Assembly: GCA_014925825.1 (NCBI GenBank)
Contig: JACGCK010000133.1
Location: 1-64,000 of the forward strand
DNA: 64,000 nt
Source of the DNA: Pholiota molesta
Lineage: Eukaryota > Basidiomycota > Agaricomycetes > Agaricales > Strophariaceae
Direction: 5' to 3'
In this document: positions 1 through 11,989 of the stretch, piece by piece
Layout: the number at the start of each line of letters is the position of its first letter
Numbering within the stretch: position 1 is the first letter of the stretch
Made by a program: the position numbers and the translations under genes
The notes under the pieces: model-generated
The model's input: only the letters and a program-made list of their open reading frames with translations
Database searches by the model: none
What the model was told of the DNA's origin: nothing

Positions 1-709
1 TCGCAGAAAGACGATGATCTACCTTCAGGACGGTCAGGATAGGTTTGGTCACTGAGTTGATGATAATTCGGGATGACTATATGAGGTATGTGTCATTTTT
101 CTAGCTCGCAACCTCAAAGGAGAATGACCTACAAGGGAGGGGCATATCCCAGCGCTGCTGCATAGATGGACGGGAGTTGGCGTAGAAGCTTCTGGACCAT
201 GCGGTGTTATCCATGTTTGCAGACAAAAGACGAGAGGGCGTTATGGAGTAGTAATTTTGCTACAGCCCCACGTACGACCTAGCGCTTTAATATAAGGGCA
301 GTAGCACCCCAGCCTCATGGCAAAGCAACTATCGCTCCCGTTGTGCCACCCCCTAGGCGAACAAGTCATCTCTACGCATACAATGGAACGCGGCCACTCG
401 TTATTCCCAAATGCAGCGCTCTTGCCCATCCGCAACACGACTATCGGCTAGCCCCTAGGTGGTTTGACGTGCGCCGTGGTGCACACGCTTTGATCTGTGG
501 GCGCAGCCCTTGCGTTGGACCACATATCCTTATAATGGACTGGCCGTCGGGGGCTGTTGAATATAAAGAATCAGATCTTTTTCAGCGTCCCGGGTGCAAA
601 CTCCAAACATGGTTCGCGATTGTGCCACCGCTTAGAAGAGAGTAGCGAGGCGTGGGCGTGGGGATGCACGTTGTTTTCGGCGCGTCGGCGGCGGTGCGCT
701 TGGGTCTGT
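1..709. other. No gene seen
   Basis: Only short frames without domain features or plausible introns. I see no repeat shared with the rest of the window. Confidence 0.4.
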
Positions 710-2420
710 GAGCTTGCTCGTCTGATGTGACGCTCAGTAAAAACGCAAAATCCGATTGATGTCTGAGATAGGTACGGAAAAGTCTGATAGATGTCAAGAA
801 TGCGTTTTAGCTACACTAACTCTGACATATGAGCCGCAATTATGTCAGGTGGAAGTCGGGGAGTGATGGCTCAATAATTAGTGTTGATCCGGAAAAGAGT
901 CAGGTGCGGTCAGATAGTAGTCGAGTGCATATCCCATCGATGTCAAGGAAATGTCATATAAGAATTAAGTCAATCTCACACTTATTTTCTTTGTTAGCTG
1001 ATTCAATTTGGATTAATGTAGGGTTGAATAAACATTATATTAGTCCTCAAAGTAATGTAAGCTATGAAACAGCAAACAAGGTCTAATGTAAGTATAGTAA
1101 AAAATTCTATATATCTTTCAATGCCTTGTTACGACCCCGAGGAAGGTGCTACTTGAAGACATTAGACTACAGGCTCGGAAACATTGAATGCGCGATATTC
1201 GCACCTTGTCAAGACATGATTGCACCTCTGTTGAAAGATATTGGGCATTCAAGATGTCGGAAATGAGCTCTGTGAAGGGAAGAAGTGAGAAGACAAACAG
1301 AGAGGCAGAGATTCAAATTTCCGTACCTGAACTGGTAGGCTGGCAGCTGGCTCCCGATATGTCGTCTTTAGGCTATATACTTCGATTGTTCTTTCGTAAG
1401 TTTCTGGGAAGGATGGATGTTAGGCGCCAATTTCAATATTGAATCGAGTCAAGACTCGACGCGTACATTCATGCTACATTGAGCAGAAACCGAAGCTTCC
1501 GCAGCATCACAGATGAGTGAGCTGGCAATGCCCAAGGGTGCTAGCAACCTGAAAGGCTGTCCACGGGGCGGTCGTGTTGGGTCGAACTCTGGCCATGTCC
1601 GACGGTGACAGCGCCGAGCCCTCATCATTCGATCGCCCCGCCGAACGCCCACGGGCCACCGAGCACCGGATGTGGCGTCTGCACTGTCGTGTGTATCTGG
1701 TCCTGGCCGTCGACGTCCCGCAGCACCGAGCTCCCTGTATATAAATCTGTTGAAGACTTAGTCAGTAGAGATCCCAACTGAATGAAGCTTACATACCAGT
1801 TGTCCTTGAAGTCCTTGGCCCTTCAACTTGTGTTGTAAGATTGTACTTCAGAGGACTGCACGGCATTGGGGAGAGGTAGGCTGATAGGAGCTAGGAGCTC
1901 GACCGTATAAAGACACAACCATCGACCACGGTCCACAAGATGGGCGGCGGTACGGTGGGCGGCGGTAAGATGGGCATCGCGTGGCGCAGGCGGTGGGTTG
2001 ACGATGTGTGGCATAAGGTGTGGGTTGAGGATGTCGAGGAATCATTCAAGTCCATGGTCGTGGTAGAACTTAGAGAATTTTCCTAAGTTCAAAGTTGCAG
2101 CGAGCATTGTGCGTTGGAACTTGGAACTGAGAAATAAAGTGGGCACGTGCATATGAAAATGTCGACCTCGCTCTTACTTGATTTCTAGCTGATTTCAACC
2201 TAATTTCTACCTGACATCAAGTCCAATACAAATATCACTTGAATGTCAGAGAAGTTTGATGGATGCGGACTTTTTGTGGGGACCTGATACTACCTTGAAA
2301 TGACTCTGACAAGAAAGCGTTTTCGCGACTATGACACGACGTTTGCACGACATCAACCTGACTGCACCTGACTTGTCGTTTTTACTGAGTGTGACGCGTC
2401 TTATTCGCGAAGTTTCAATA
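710..2420. repeat. Possible imperfect inverted-repeat element
   Basis: CGTCTGATGTGACGCTCAGT with AAAAACG near 718-751 is partly inverted at 2385-2408 (CGTTTTTACTGAGTGTGACG). Both flanks are rich in short GATGTC / GACATC words. No target duplication was found and no protein domain lies between. A minus-strand stretch near 1450-1820 looks weakly exon-like but could not be assembled. Confidence 0.3.
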
Positions 2421-3454
2421 CAAAAGACATGTCGCGGACGACCATGAGTTATCCCTTGTTCAATTATCGGACTCTTTCCGGGAAACTACTCTGAATATCA
2501 CAAGGTTTTTGTGGGGTATGCGATGGGTTGTTAACCGACGCACATTTCACTGTGGAAAGCATACATAGGCAAGATAAAATCGTACCATAGAGAACAATTT
2601 AATGCCTAGTGTTGGAACAGTTTTTTTAATGCGTAACGTTGGCGCAATGCATAATGAGTACCAGTGTCAGGTCACAATAAGTATGAATAAAGACAACATC
2701 AATTGAGGAAATTTGCCCCAGGAGATTCCAAGTATCTATCTCGACGACGCATCCTGCGTTATCGCACGCAGTTCGGTTAGTCACCCGCGCGACTGAAATC
2801 GAGTGAAACCCATCCCCAGCTCCAGCGCGGCATTCAAAGGTGAGGAAAAAATGTATGTGGCCTCGGAGGTGAGCGATAAACAAAAAGATGACAAAGGCAG
2901 GAGAGTAAGAGGTAGGTACCGCCATGAACGAGAGTCTATGATATATTACGATTCCAACGTGTGCAGCATCCCAGATGCTCGCATAAAATCAAGCCAGGGC
3001 ATAAGCATGTCGATAGTACTAGCCAATGTTGTTATGCGTCTTGGAAGAGGACTATGATTAAGGCCCTTGATTTTCGTGGGTACGAGATCGAGGCTATATC
3101 GTAGATCTTTAAAGTGAGGGGAGATCGTCATCATCCACGAGAGGTCGAGTGATCAACTTACGTGCGGACGAGGGCTGAGCAAGATTCTGGAACCCGAACG
3201 AGACGCGAACGAAATTCTGAGAGGACGTGAGGAAGTTAATCTGAATCATAGCCGTTCGAGAGCAAGCACCATAAAGAAATCGACAGTAAACATCGTCTCG
3301 TGTGTCAGTGGTCGCCCACTGCTCTAACCCTTGCGTGGCGCCGCTCAACCGTTGCCAACACCTCCGCCACCATCGCCGATACCAGCATCCATATCCAGCG
3401 TCGGCATCCACTGTGCCCTTTGGCACAGGTAGTGACCCTCTCTACGCCATTACC
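2421..3454. other. No gene seen
   Basis: Short opposing frames only. The minus-strand piece at 3110-3300 may continue the coding-like fragment at 3.5-3.8 kb, but no splice chain could be confirmed. Confidence 0.35.
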
Positions 3455-3780
3455 ATCCGCCCGCACCCCAACCGTCGCCCGTTCCGCAGCGGGGTTCTCC
3501 GCGAACACCTTACCAATCGATACCAGTAGCACATGGATTCCCCTGCGCATCTATTTCATCCGTCGGCACGATCCAGACAGCGACGCCTTCAAGGAGAATG
3601 TGCGGGTTCCCGCGCGATGGGAGGGCGTGAATATACGCCAAAAGCGAGTAGCAGCACGTCCAGGGGTCGATGAAAGAAGGGTCGATGAAAGCAGGGATGA
3701 TGAACCGCCGAGAATCGTAGAGGCGTTGGGGTTTGAGGCCTAGAATTCGGGGATGCTTGCACCGGTGAGCGAATCGCCCA
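3455..3780 (-). pseudogene. Unrecognised coding-like fragment
   Basis: On the minus strand a frame of about 90 codons reads LYDSRRFIIPAFIDPSFIDP, then CCYSLLAYIHALPSRGNPHI and LLEGVAVWIVPTDEIDAQGN, ending at a possible donor (GATTGGTAAGG). The composition looks like real protein, but no family is recognised and no start or matching exons could be placed. The plus-strand frame over the same DNA is Arg/Ser/Thr-rich and looks like a shadow. Confidence 0.25.
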
Positions 3781-4284
3781 GTTTCGCTATGCTAATCATT
3801 TTGGGAAGGGGTGTGTTGGTTAGTATTTTGGGGGTAGATGTGAGGGGGTTGGGGTATTACATCTGTAGGTAGGATACCTGCATCCGGCCATCAATTGCCC
3901 ACCACTCCAGCGCAGGCGAGTGTCGGTCACCCGCAGATGGTAGCATAAATGCTCCTAGCGCTGAGACGGGGGAATTGTCCTCAGAGCAACCAGCACCCTA
4001 CGCATTCAAACGAGCGGCGTGTCTTCTTGGTTGACAGTTGTAATGTCGTGTTGGCGAATGTGCCAGTGCGAATTGTACTAAGCAGCACCTAACAGGTGCA
4101 AAACACTCCCTACATGTTATATGGTGTAGAGATATACGCTATAGAAGAAAGAATTAATGATGAAGTCATAATGGAGTTGGAATACCTACATGGTGGAGAC
4201 TCGGAGGAGTGAGGAGGAGTGACTAGTGAGGCCTTGAGGGGAATCCGAATGTGCGCGACGCGTTATGTCACATGTCACGTGTCT
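3781..4284. other. Intergenic, nothing recognised
   Basis: Includes a G-rich run (GTGAGGGGGTTGGGG). No frame of note. Confidence 0.4.
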
Positions 4285-4656
4285 CGATAAACACTAGTTG
4301 CGCTTCTTCCACGTACGGGTTTTCTTCAACTTCAACTACATCCCCAACCTGTTCTCAACGTTCAACATTCGACCCATTGCCGGGCCCATAACTGGACTCA
4401 GACGTTTTCTGGCTTACGAACAAGCTCACACGAGGCTTGTGTTGCTCTGGGCTCTCATGCGCAGCGCTCCAGTCGCCAGCGGCTCTGATGACGCTTATCG
4501 ATGGCCCGACGATGGCAGATCATCGATGGACACCGACCAAAAGCGCCCCGTAGGCGAACCCTGCCTCCGACAAACGACTTGAGCTCATGCCTGGGCTCGT
4601 CGTTTTCTATCTTCCTGTTGTTTAATATACTAACCACATCTCCAAGGATCTGAGTG
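4285..4656 (+). repeat. Dispersed repeat R1, plus-strand copy
   Basis: About 370 bp similar to the minus strand of 60712-61085. Shared runs include CTCATGCGCAGCGCTCCAGT, CGCCAGC/GGGCTCTGATGACG, ATCGATGGCCCGA, and TTCCTGTTGTTTAATATACT followed by CATCTCCAAGGATCTGAGTG. No protein is recognised. Confidence 0.6.
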
Positions 4657-4689
4657 GATGATTACGGCAGTGCATCTGTACGTCCTCGG

Positions 4690-6060
4690 CATGTACGAAC
4701 TCTTTACCATCAGCATGGTATGCTCATTCCTCCTGTATCAACATGGCCCCCCACCTGCACCCCTCGCGATCGTCTGCAGACGCCATTCGCCCGACCGGCA
4801 CCCGCCTCTCTGAGTCTCTGCTGCTGCCCGGATGCGATGCGCAGTCCGTATGTCGTCATGGAGTCAAGTTCATTGCCAACGCTGGGATATGAATGCGCAC
4901 GATGTGATCTGGGCTATTGACCTCGTATTTACGTGCGGTTCTCGTAGTTGAACACGGTGAGTGTATTCACTTTGGCCTTGCTTAGGCCCTCATTACGTTC
5001 ACATTGATCTCATTTGTTACTAGTTCCTGCCGGTTCGTTCACCGACCCCAGGTCCTGAGGTTCGCCCTCGACAGCCCGCCGATATTCCCAGAACTACGAT
5101 CCACTATGCCAATGCCATGGCATTCCGCTCATATCACGCACACCCCGCGGGATGCGAGAAACCCCCCAGCGCGAGGAACCGCAGTCAACCCATGTCATCG
5201 ACGTAGTACGCTTATTCCTCCACAGTCTGCCGGTATCAGCATGGCCCCTCATCTGCGCCCCCCTCGCCCGTTTGCAGACAACATTCGCCCGACCTGCACC
5301 CGCCTCTCCGCTGCTGCCCAGATGCACTGTCCGTATTTCGCCATGAAGTCAAGCTCATTGCCAATGCTTCATCGCTCTTCCACTCGCTGGACAGGCAGCC
5401 TTCGACGTCGGGTCTGCTTAGAGGGTTGACGACTTGGCCGTCTCTGGTATGAGCTCAAAAACGATGCATATACTCTCGAAGGTCTCCTGTGTATGTATGA
5501 GAGTTCTTTATGGTATCTCTTGCACTTAACAAGATTCTGGACGCTTTGGGAGCGCAGCCGTGCGCTTGGGCTGGGGATAGGAAAACATACGCGGTAATCT
5601 GTGAAGTTGACCTCGCATTCGCTCATGCTTCTCATAGTTGAACACAGTGAGTGTATTCAGTTGCGCTCCTGCAAGTTCGTTCACCGGCCGCAGGTCCTGA
5701 GGTCCGCCCTCGACAGCTTATGCCATGGCATTCCGTTTATATCACGCACACCCCGCGGGACGCGAGAAACCCCCAGCGCGAAGAACCACCAAGTCAGCCT
5801 CCAGCTCGTCACTCCTTGATCGTGTACCCACAAACGACCCTGGCCACCCGGCGCCGCTATCACCGCCAACACCAACACTGACACTCGGCATCGGGCTTAC
5901 CAGCTCTTCAGTACACGCGGTAGCCGCATGCACCCCATATACCATCTACGCGTGCAAAGACGCCGCATATGATGCAGCTTCTGCGGCGCGGAGATGCTTT
6001 GGGTGGGCGTCGGGGTCGGAAGTTGGCCTGCATGTTTGATGGGAGGCGATGGAACAGGCA
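4690..6060 (+). repeat. Degenerate tandem copies of the cassette upstream repeat
   Basis: Two or three imperfect direct copies. GCTCATTCCTCCTGTATCA (4718) and GCTTATTCCTCCACAGTCTG (5208) start similar blocks of about 160 bp. GTTCGTTCACCG, CCTGAGG and CATATCACGCACACCCCGCG recur near 5035-5150 and 5675-5760. The last copy ends in signature copy 1. No intact frame. Confidence 0.55.
5943..6018 (+). repeat. GC-rich cassette signature, copy 1
   Basis: A block of about 75 bp: ATCTACGCGTGCAAAGACGC, a variable stretch with ATGCAGCTTCTGCGG, then CGCGGAGATGCTTTGGG and a GC-rich end. The core can fold into an imperfect hairpin (GCGTCT...AGACGC in the best copies). Ten copies occur in the window on both strands. 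One frame (NAASAARRR) is open in most, but some copies differ by lengths not divisible by three, so coding is uncertain. Confidence 0.7.
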
Positions 6061-6499
6061 AGTAAGGTGTTCCACATGATACTGGTGATACCTCAATCCT
6101 GATTTTCAAAAAGCGTAGAGTTTTGTCTGCGACATTCGGCACTTGCTCCATCTGAGCTCTGGGTTGCGCTATCGCTCCCGCATAGTCCTCCCGCATCCCT
6201 CTGCAATTCGGCTAGGACGACGTCCTTTCGCCCATCTGCCGTGTGCATTCCTCTCTTCTGCATGTCGCACGTTTTGCAAGTGGTGGAAACGTGGCGGTTG
6301 GGCCTGAGTTACGGCGCATGCGTGGGCAGAGCGCCGTCGCCTCCACAACCGAATGTGCTGGACAGGGGTATTTCTGTGTTTTCACTGGCTTTCCGATCCC
6401 CTAAATGTCATTCTTTATGACACTGCCCCAGACCCTTCCTTTCAAATTTGGTGTTATATTTTTAATAATCACATTGTGTACGATCGTCGTCCTTTGATT

Positions 6500-6728
6500 T
6501 GGGTCCGCTTTAGAACAAGGACAGCCTCACCTGACCAGCGAGGCTTTGTCTGGCTTTTCGTGGGATGACAGTGACACTGCCCAAGAATGCGTAGCATATT
6601 TCGTGTCATGCTGGGGGCACATCTGGTCAATCGTTCTCCTTGCCCTTCCCTTACCGCCATGTCCTCAATAACGGAGACACACGACTGATGCTTTGAATGC
6701 GGTTTTCAGTAACTTGAGTATCACACAT
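6500..6728 (+). pseudogene. Remnant of the ancestral NACHT copy 1 promoter and first exon (left part)
   Basis: Similar to 15490-15740, the promoter and first exon of copy 2. Matching blocks are AGGACAGCCTCA, CGCCATGTCCTCA, CGATTTTCAGTAACTT-type sequence and ATCACCCATG (here ATCACACATG). A TGA follows soon after the remnant ATG at 6659, so it no longer codes. Similarity stops near 6728, where a segment with the present promoter and leader begins. Confidence 0.6.
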
Positions 6729-6976
6729 GTCAGTATGAATCGGACACAGCACGTATCGGCACAGCTGAGTAAGATTAAAATCGTCTCTATCATAATGCTA
6801 CATGGGAAAGACTCGTGGATGCAATGAGTTGGACCCAAATATGCACAGCACACGGGATGCTGTGCAATGCGCACGCAACGGGGTTACAACCGCAACGTAG
6901 CCTAATATAACAAGGCTCTGTCTTTCAACGTCCGATTCTTCCTCTCATTTTTTCCTCCATTCCATCACCTCAGAAA

Positions 6977-9898
6977 ATGACGACTCAGTACTTGTCGAAC
7001 GCGTCACACTTTAATATTGGCAACCTAACGATTTCGCATGTGCATGGAAACGCAGTGACCAATGGCCGCTCGGTAGAGTCCGAACGTCAGGGTGACAATC
7101 TTCACATCCAGTGAGACTCGTATATATCTAATCCGTGCAATCTTCCTAGTAAAAATCACAGAGCCTGGGGAGGTCCCTCGTAGAAATAATAGTACCGGCA
7201 GCTGGGAACGTCATGGTAATATTTAATTTTAATTTTTTTCGTGCGGCAAAGAACTTATATACATGTTCACAACCACACATTTAGGATTAACACGCTTGCT
7301 CGACAAGATTTCCGAAGGCGCTTTTCACGATGCCGCCGAGCGGGGCGATCCCCCGAGATGCCACCCCCATACTCGCGTCGCTATCCGAGCAGAAATCATG
7401 GACTGGGTCAATGCATCCGATGCCAGGCGCAAGTCCATCATGTGGATGTATGGCCCCGCAGGCTCTGGGAAGACGGCCATCGCACAAAGCATCGCTGAGG
7501 CATGCGAAAGGGCCGCATCCTTCTTCTTCTCTCGCACCGCCGCTGAGCGCAACGACACGAAACGTGTCATTGCGACCATCGCCTATCAGATCTCCCGCTT
7601 TCTCCCCCAATTCGAAGACGCCCTGCTCACCGCGATTGAATGGGATCCGACTATTTTCTCCCGCGCACTTGTCACGCAGATGCGGGTGCTCGTAGTAGAG
7701 CCTCTGAAAGCACTATCACCCTCGCCGCAGCCGATATTTGTGATCCTCGACGGATTGGATGAAGCCGGCCCCACACCCGAAGCCCAGGCGAATCTTCTGA
7801 ATGTTATAGGGAAAGCTACGGAGGAGCTGCGGCATATCCCCCTCATATTCCTCATCGCCAGTCGACCCGAATATGAAATCCGCGAAGCCTTCAATGGACA
7901 CCTCAGTCCGCTCATGAAATCACTGGTTCTGGATTATAACTACAAGCCAGATGACGATATCAGGCTGTATTTTTCTTCAACATTCGCAGAAATCCGTGAC
8001 AAACACATTCGATCGGGCACCCGGCTCCGACTTCCTTCCCCGTGGCCCTCTGAAAGGGAGGTTGATCGCCTCGTATCAAAGGCCTCCGGGCAGTTTATAT
8101 TCGCAGCTACGGTGTTGAAGTTTGTCGACTCTATTCGTCATCATCCAGCGGAACAACTTGATGTTATATTTAGCTTGTTGGCTGGAGGACATGCCAGTGA
8201 GACGCCATTTGCTTTACTTGATGTGCTCTATCACTACATCCTCTCCTCTGTGGCAGAACCTGCCAAAGTTCAACAGATATTGACAATGCTTGTGCTGAGC
8301 CTAAATCCAGACATCCCTTCCAATGTTGATCAAATCGAGGAATTTCTGGATTTTGACATCCGGAGAGTTCTAGTGGATATTCATGCTCTTGTTTATGTTC
8401 CACCAGCTGGCGAATTTGGATTGCTATGTTTTCATCATGCCTCTCTCTACGACTTCTTGATGGACCAATCACGATCTCATGACTTTTATATTGATGCTAG
8501 TCAGGGGCATATCAACTTGACTTGGCGTTGGTGGAAGGTCATTTCCAATAACCAATGTTCCAATCGACTTGATTTAAAGACTTGTTTACGCAATTTCCCA
8601 CATCATTTCTCAAAATCACCTGCTGGTATTGAATTACCGGACGATTTTGCCGGTTTCAATCTAAAGCAGCTTTTGGAGAAACAGTGTGGCATACAGTATC
8701 TATTTAGCTTACCTTGGGAAGCATTTTTTGAATGTGTGGAACAACAGGTTAGTCATTTACATTTCACTTATCAATGTATTACCTCTAACATCCACCCAAC
8801 GTAGGCTGGGGATAGACAAGACATTTCCCACAGAATGAAAGCTGAATTTGATGCGTTTTTCTTGGACTGCATTTCAAAGTATCCTCCCACTCTCCAGACT
8901 TACATTCCTACCGTTTTGGCCCTACAAGCCATGAATGGAGGATTAGGTGACATCATCCGCCTCTTACTTTGTGGATTCACTGAATCCATAATGGAGTGCA
9001 ACAATATTTTCAAACTCGACTCCACACTTTTGAATCTAGCCAGCAGAAATTTCATCATTGACACTGCTTTCTCCACTTTATTTCAGGATGAATGCCGTGC
9101 CAGAGAATACTATGTATGCGATAGAAGCTATTTGGCCCTGGCGAATCGGATCGTCGGAATTATTTTCCCCAAGTAAGTTCATTCAATATATCACACTGCA
9201 GTCACTCATCCCACTTAATAGGCCTGGAGAAGAAAAATGGCAAATCAAGTTCGAAGAGGCTTCTTTTGAACCTGATGAGCAGGTGCTTTACCTCGAAGAC
9301 GGTTCTTTATGTTTACGACTATATGGTCTATATGGTCTGGATTTCAATTGGTTCCTGGATATGCTCTGCAAAACACCTCAAGACTTGGATCTTGCAACAG
9401 TGCTGCGCGAATGCACACTCCAGTATGATGGACGCGATAAAAAGCTTAAGAAAGGATGGGAGAATATCGCTTACAGTAGCTTGGAATACATAAAGGTAAG
9501 CAAAATTAAAATGTACATATTCCACTGTTCATTAATTAGATTCGAACCGTTATCCCTGCCAGAGGTGTGGCATACCATATCTAAAGCACGTCCACCCTCC
9601 AGGCACCGACGAGTGCATGATTTGCGAAGAATGCGACGGCGCTTCTGTCGTCGTTGATTTGGACTGGCGGAATGACCCTCAGGCAGACGCCGCAGCATTT
9701 ATCCCGTCATCAGCACCGGAAGTTCCCTCGGGTGCCGGTGAAGTAGGCGACCATCCTAATGATTTGGACGAGGAGGATGTTATTGTTCCCATTGACCCAT
9801 ATACAGGACCAGGATTCGGCATTGGGTCGCCTCTTCGGATCTGTCGGGAATCCATCCTTGGCATTCTCTTTAAATTCGGAGGCATCATCAGTTGCTGA
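6977..9898 (+). CDS. NACHT-domain STAND NTPase (NLR-like), copy 1
   Basis: Predicted 851-aa NLR-type signalling NTPase. Exons 6977-7091, 7285-8747, 8805-9172, 9222-9495, 9563-9898; all junctions are GT-AG and in frame. Exon 1 is a 38-residue leader (SNASHFNIGNLTISH). Walker A GPAGSGKT is near residues 95-102, Walker B FVILDGLDE near 190-198, and a sensor-like LIASRPE near 229-235. A helical region follows, then a Cys/His cluster (CGIPYLKHVHPPG...CMICEEC). No WD40, ankyrin or TPR repeats are seen. Compared with copy 2, about 2 nt are missing near 9836-9845, so the protein ends early; the ancestral basic tail (QPKRKRG) persists in another frame up to 9992. Exon 1 and its promoter replace an older first exon whose remnants flank them. 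The NACHT call is firm; role in non-self recognition is inferred from the family. Confidence 0.9.
7175..7225 (+). pseudogene. Remnant of the ancestral NACHT copy 1 first exon (right part), now inside intron 1
   Basis: The stretch GCAGCTGGGAACGTCATGGT followed by AATATTT matches the end of exon 1 and the donor site of copy 2 (15749-15775). In copy 1 it lies in the intron after the new leader exon. With 6500-6728 it brackets about 450 bp of inserted DNA. Confidence 0.6.
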
Positions 9899-9992
9899 AC
9901 GTCCAACACAGCCAAAGCGGAAACGAGGAACACAAAATCCACCAGCCGCGCTGAGGAGCACGCGTTTCACAGTGAAGAAGACAGCATTTTAA

Positions 9993-11180
9993 CGACTGGG
10001 TCGTTCCTTCGGCGGCGAAGGGAGTCAGTGGTTGGATCGACACTCGATGCGGACTGGAAACGTAGGGGCTGCGGGCGGATGATAAGGCTGAATGTTTTAT
10101 AATGCGAAATATGTACTCTTTACAGCGGAGACTATCCAGCCATTCTCATGCAGTAATATATGACATGTCTTCTACAACTACGGTGTCGCGTACTCTATTA
10201 GTAGTCCTTGGGTCATGGGGAGAAAACCTGAGTCATATCCATTCGGCTAGGCGGAGATGCTCGCATCCGTGAAGGCGTTAAGCGTCGATGCTGTATGAAC
10301 AGTGGAAGTATACGGGTGAGGATGTATGAATGTCCACTTGCGTCGAAGCAAGATCACAGGCCCGGTACAGCTGCGCGATTGGTAGAAGTGTCAGATAACG
10401 TCTTTGAAATATCGCTTAATTCCTTGTGAGAGCCTGCACGGGAAAGAAAACACCTCAAATATGTCTATTCAGCCCGGCGAAGATGCACCCTTCTGTGGGA
10501 GCATTGACCCACTCGAGGAACGAACTAAACCCCGTCGTCATCTGAATAGACATGTACGTGAAAGCAAGATTAGGGGAACGTTAGAGAGCCGTCTGGCTGT
10601 TATTTTGTCGGAAAACCTCGGCAGACGCTTATTAGCAAGCAAGGAAAGTTCCAGCGAGGTTCAACGGATAGGCTTAGCCTATGAGAAAAACGAGTCGCGC
10701 TATAGATATACGCAGACAGAGGCAAGGATATTCGAGAGTGGGTAGCCAAAGTGGGCGCAAACGAAGACGCAGCAGAACCGGAAACGAGCGTGTCGTTGGA
10801 TTGAGACAAGGTAGGCGCAACACGCCAGCTGTGGCGATTTGCGTGCACGGCTATGAGGGAAAACCGCAGTTGCGAGAGAACGTTCCGGTAAGTGATAGAT
10901 CGAAGAAGCAATGCGTTCGTTGTGGAGGGGCACACGAACGAGGATTATGGGCCTGGTATGGGATACAGGCTTGCCCAGGCCGTAAAGATTGGGGAAGGAG
11001 ATAGTCAGGTTGGTTGCAGACATATTGTGTCGGAGGACAACGGGGTGATCCGGCGGCGGCAAGTTCGGCATCTAGTTCCCCACCCTACCGTCTTCGCGTA
11101 CAAATAATGCAGCTTATACGCAGCATATGCGGCGCGAAGACGCCTCAGGCGGGGGACGGGTTCGCGTTATGGGGCATTGA
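9993..11180 (+). repeat. 3' flank and spacer of NACHT copy 1 (third version of the duplicated flank)
   Basis: Aligns in pieces with 18586-19450: GATCGACACTCGATGCGGAC, CATGCAGTAATATA, GGCGGAGATGCTCGCATC, TTGCGTCGAAGCAAGAT and a block GAGTCGCGCTATAGATATAC. It is much more diverged than the arm A/B pair. No gene is evident. Confidence 0.6.
11091..11160 (+). repeat. Cassette signature, copy 2 (3' end of the NACHT copy 1 cassette)
   Basis: A diverged copy with CTTCGCGTACAAATAATGCA, then GCATATGCGGCGCGAAGACG. It closes the spacer that follows the first NACHT gene. Confidence 0.5.
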
Positions 11181-11989
11181 TATACAATCCGAAAGGTATA
11201 TTATTTTTTCCTGAGCTTTCATACTTGTGCGTCAGGCTGACGAAGTTCCTACGGTACCTAGCCCTCAGCCGCGGCCTTCTGGTTTTGAAACGCGTTCCTT
11301 CTACGATCTCCGTGTGAAGTTTTGTGCTCCTGGCTGTCGTTTTGATTTCGCTGTAAGTTGGGCGACAGGCCAGCCCGCAGAGGTTGAAGTCGCTGAAGAA
11401 CGGCCTGCATTCGAAGAGATTCACGGAGGACCAAATTGCGACATTGTAAACGGAACGACAGTTATCTTCGGGAATGCGCGTACGCTGCCGACAAGCTTGC
11501 TGGCAACAGACACTCTGTTGGAAGGGCGCTGCGTGTGCTCATGCTCATGATCTTGTTTACTGCTCGCCACCGATTGATAATCGTGTTCACTGTGCAACAA
11601 TATTTCGCACTTCAATGACCCTGTCGTCTAATACCACAACAATCCGGGACTACTTAGTCTGACATCGAAACCACAATTAAGAGAACACGTAGGTACGATT
11701 CCTGCCCCTTCTACAACGTTCGCGAAGAATTGGCGAGGGCGACGGCGTGCGGGTACAGGGGACTCAAGCAAGAGCTTCAAGGGCAGCATGAGTACGCGAG
11801 TAACGCCGCTGGGAATTTGTCTCTGGCTATGAGGATGTCTAAGGCTATGAGGGTGTCTAAACATACACAGAGAGTCAGATGGACTTTGGACGTTGGCCAT
11901 CGTAGATAGGATGAGCAGTTGGAGATTCGTCGCGGAGTCTGAATCAGACATCGTTTCTCACACGCACGAGCCAGTAATGTCAACGAGCC
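11181..11989. other. Intergenic, nothing recognised
   Basis: Frames of about 100 codons exist on both strands (11227-11550 plus), but none shows a domain, signal peptide or splice partner. Confidence 0.35.

Noticed and set aside
3300..3743. 147-codon plus-strand frame
   Set aside because: Low-complexity composition and no start context; the opposite strand looks more protein-like.
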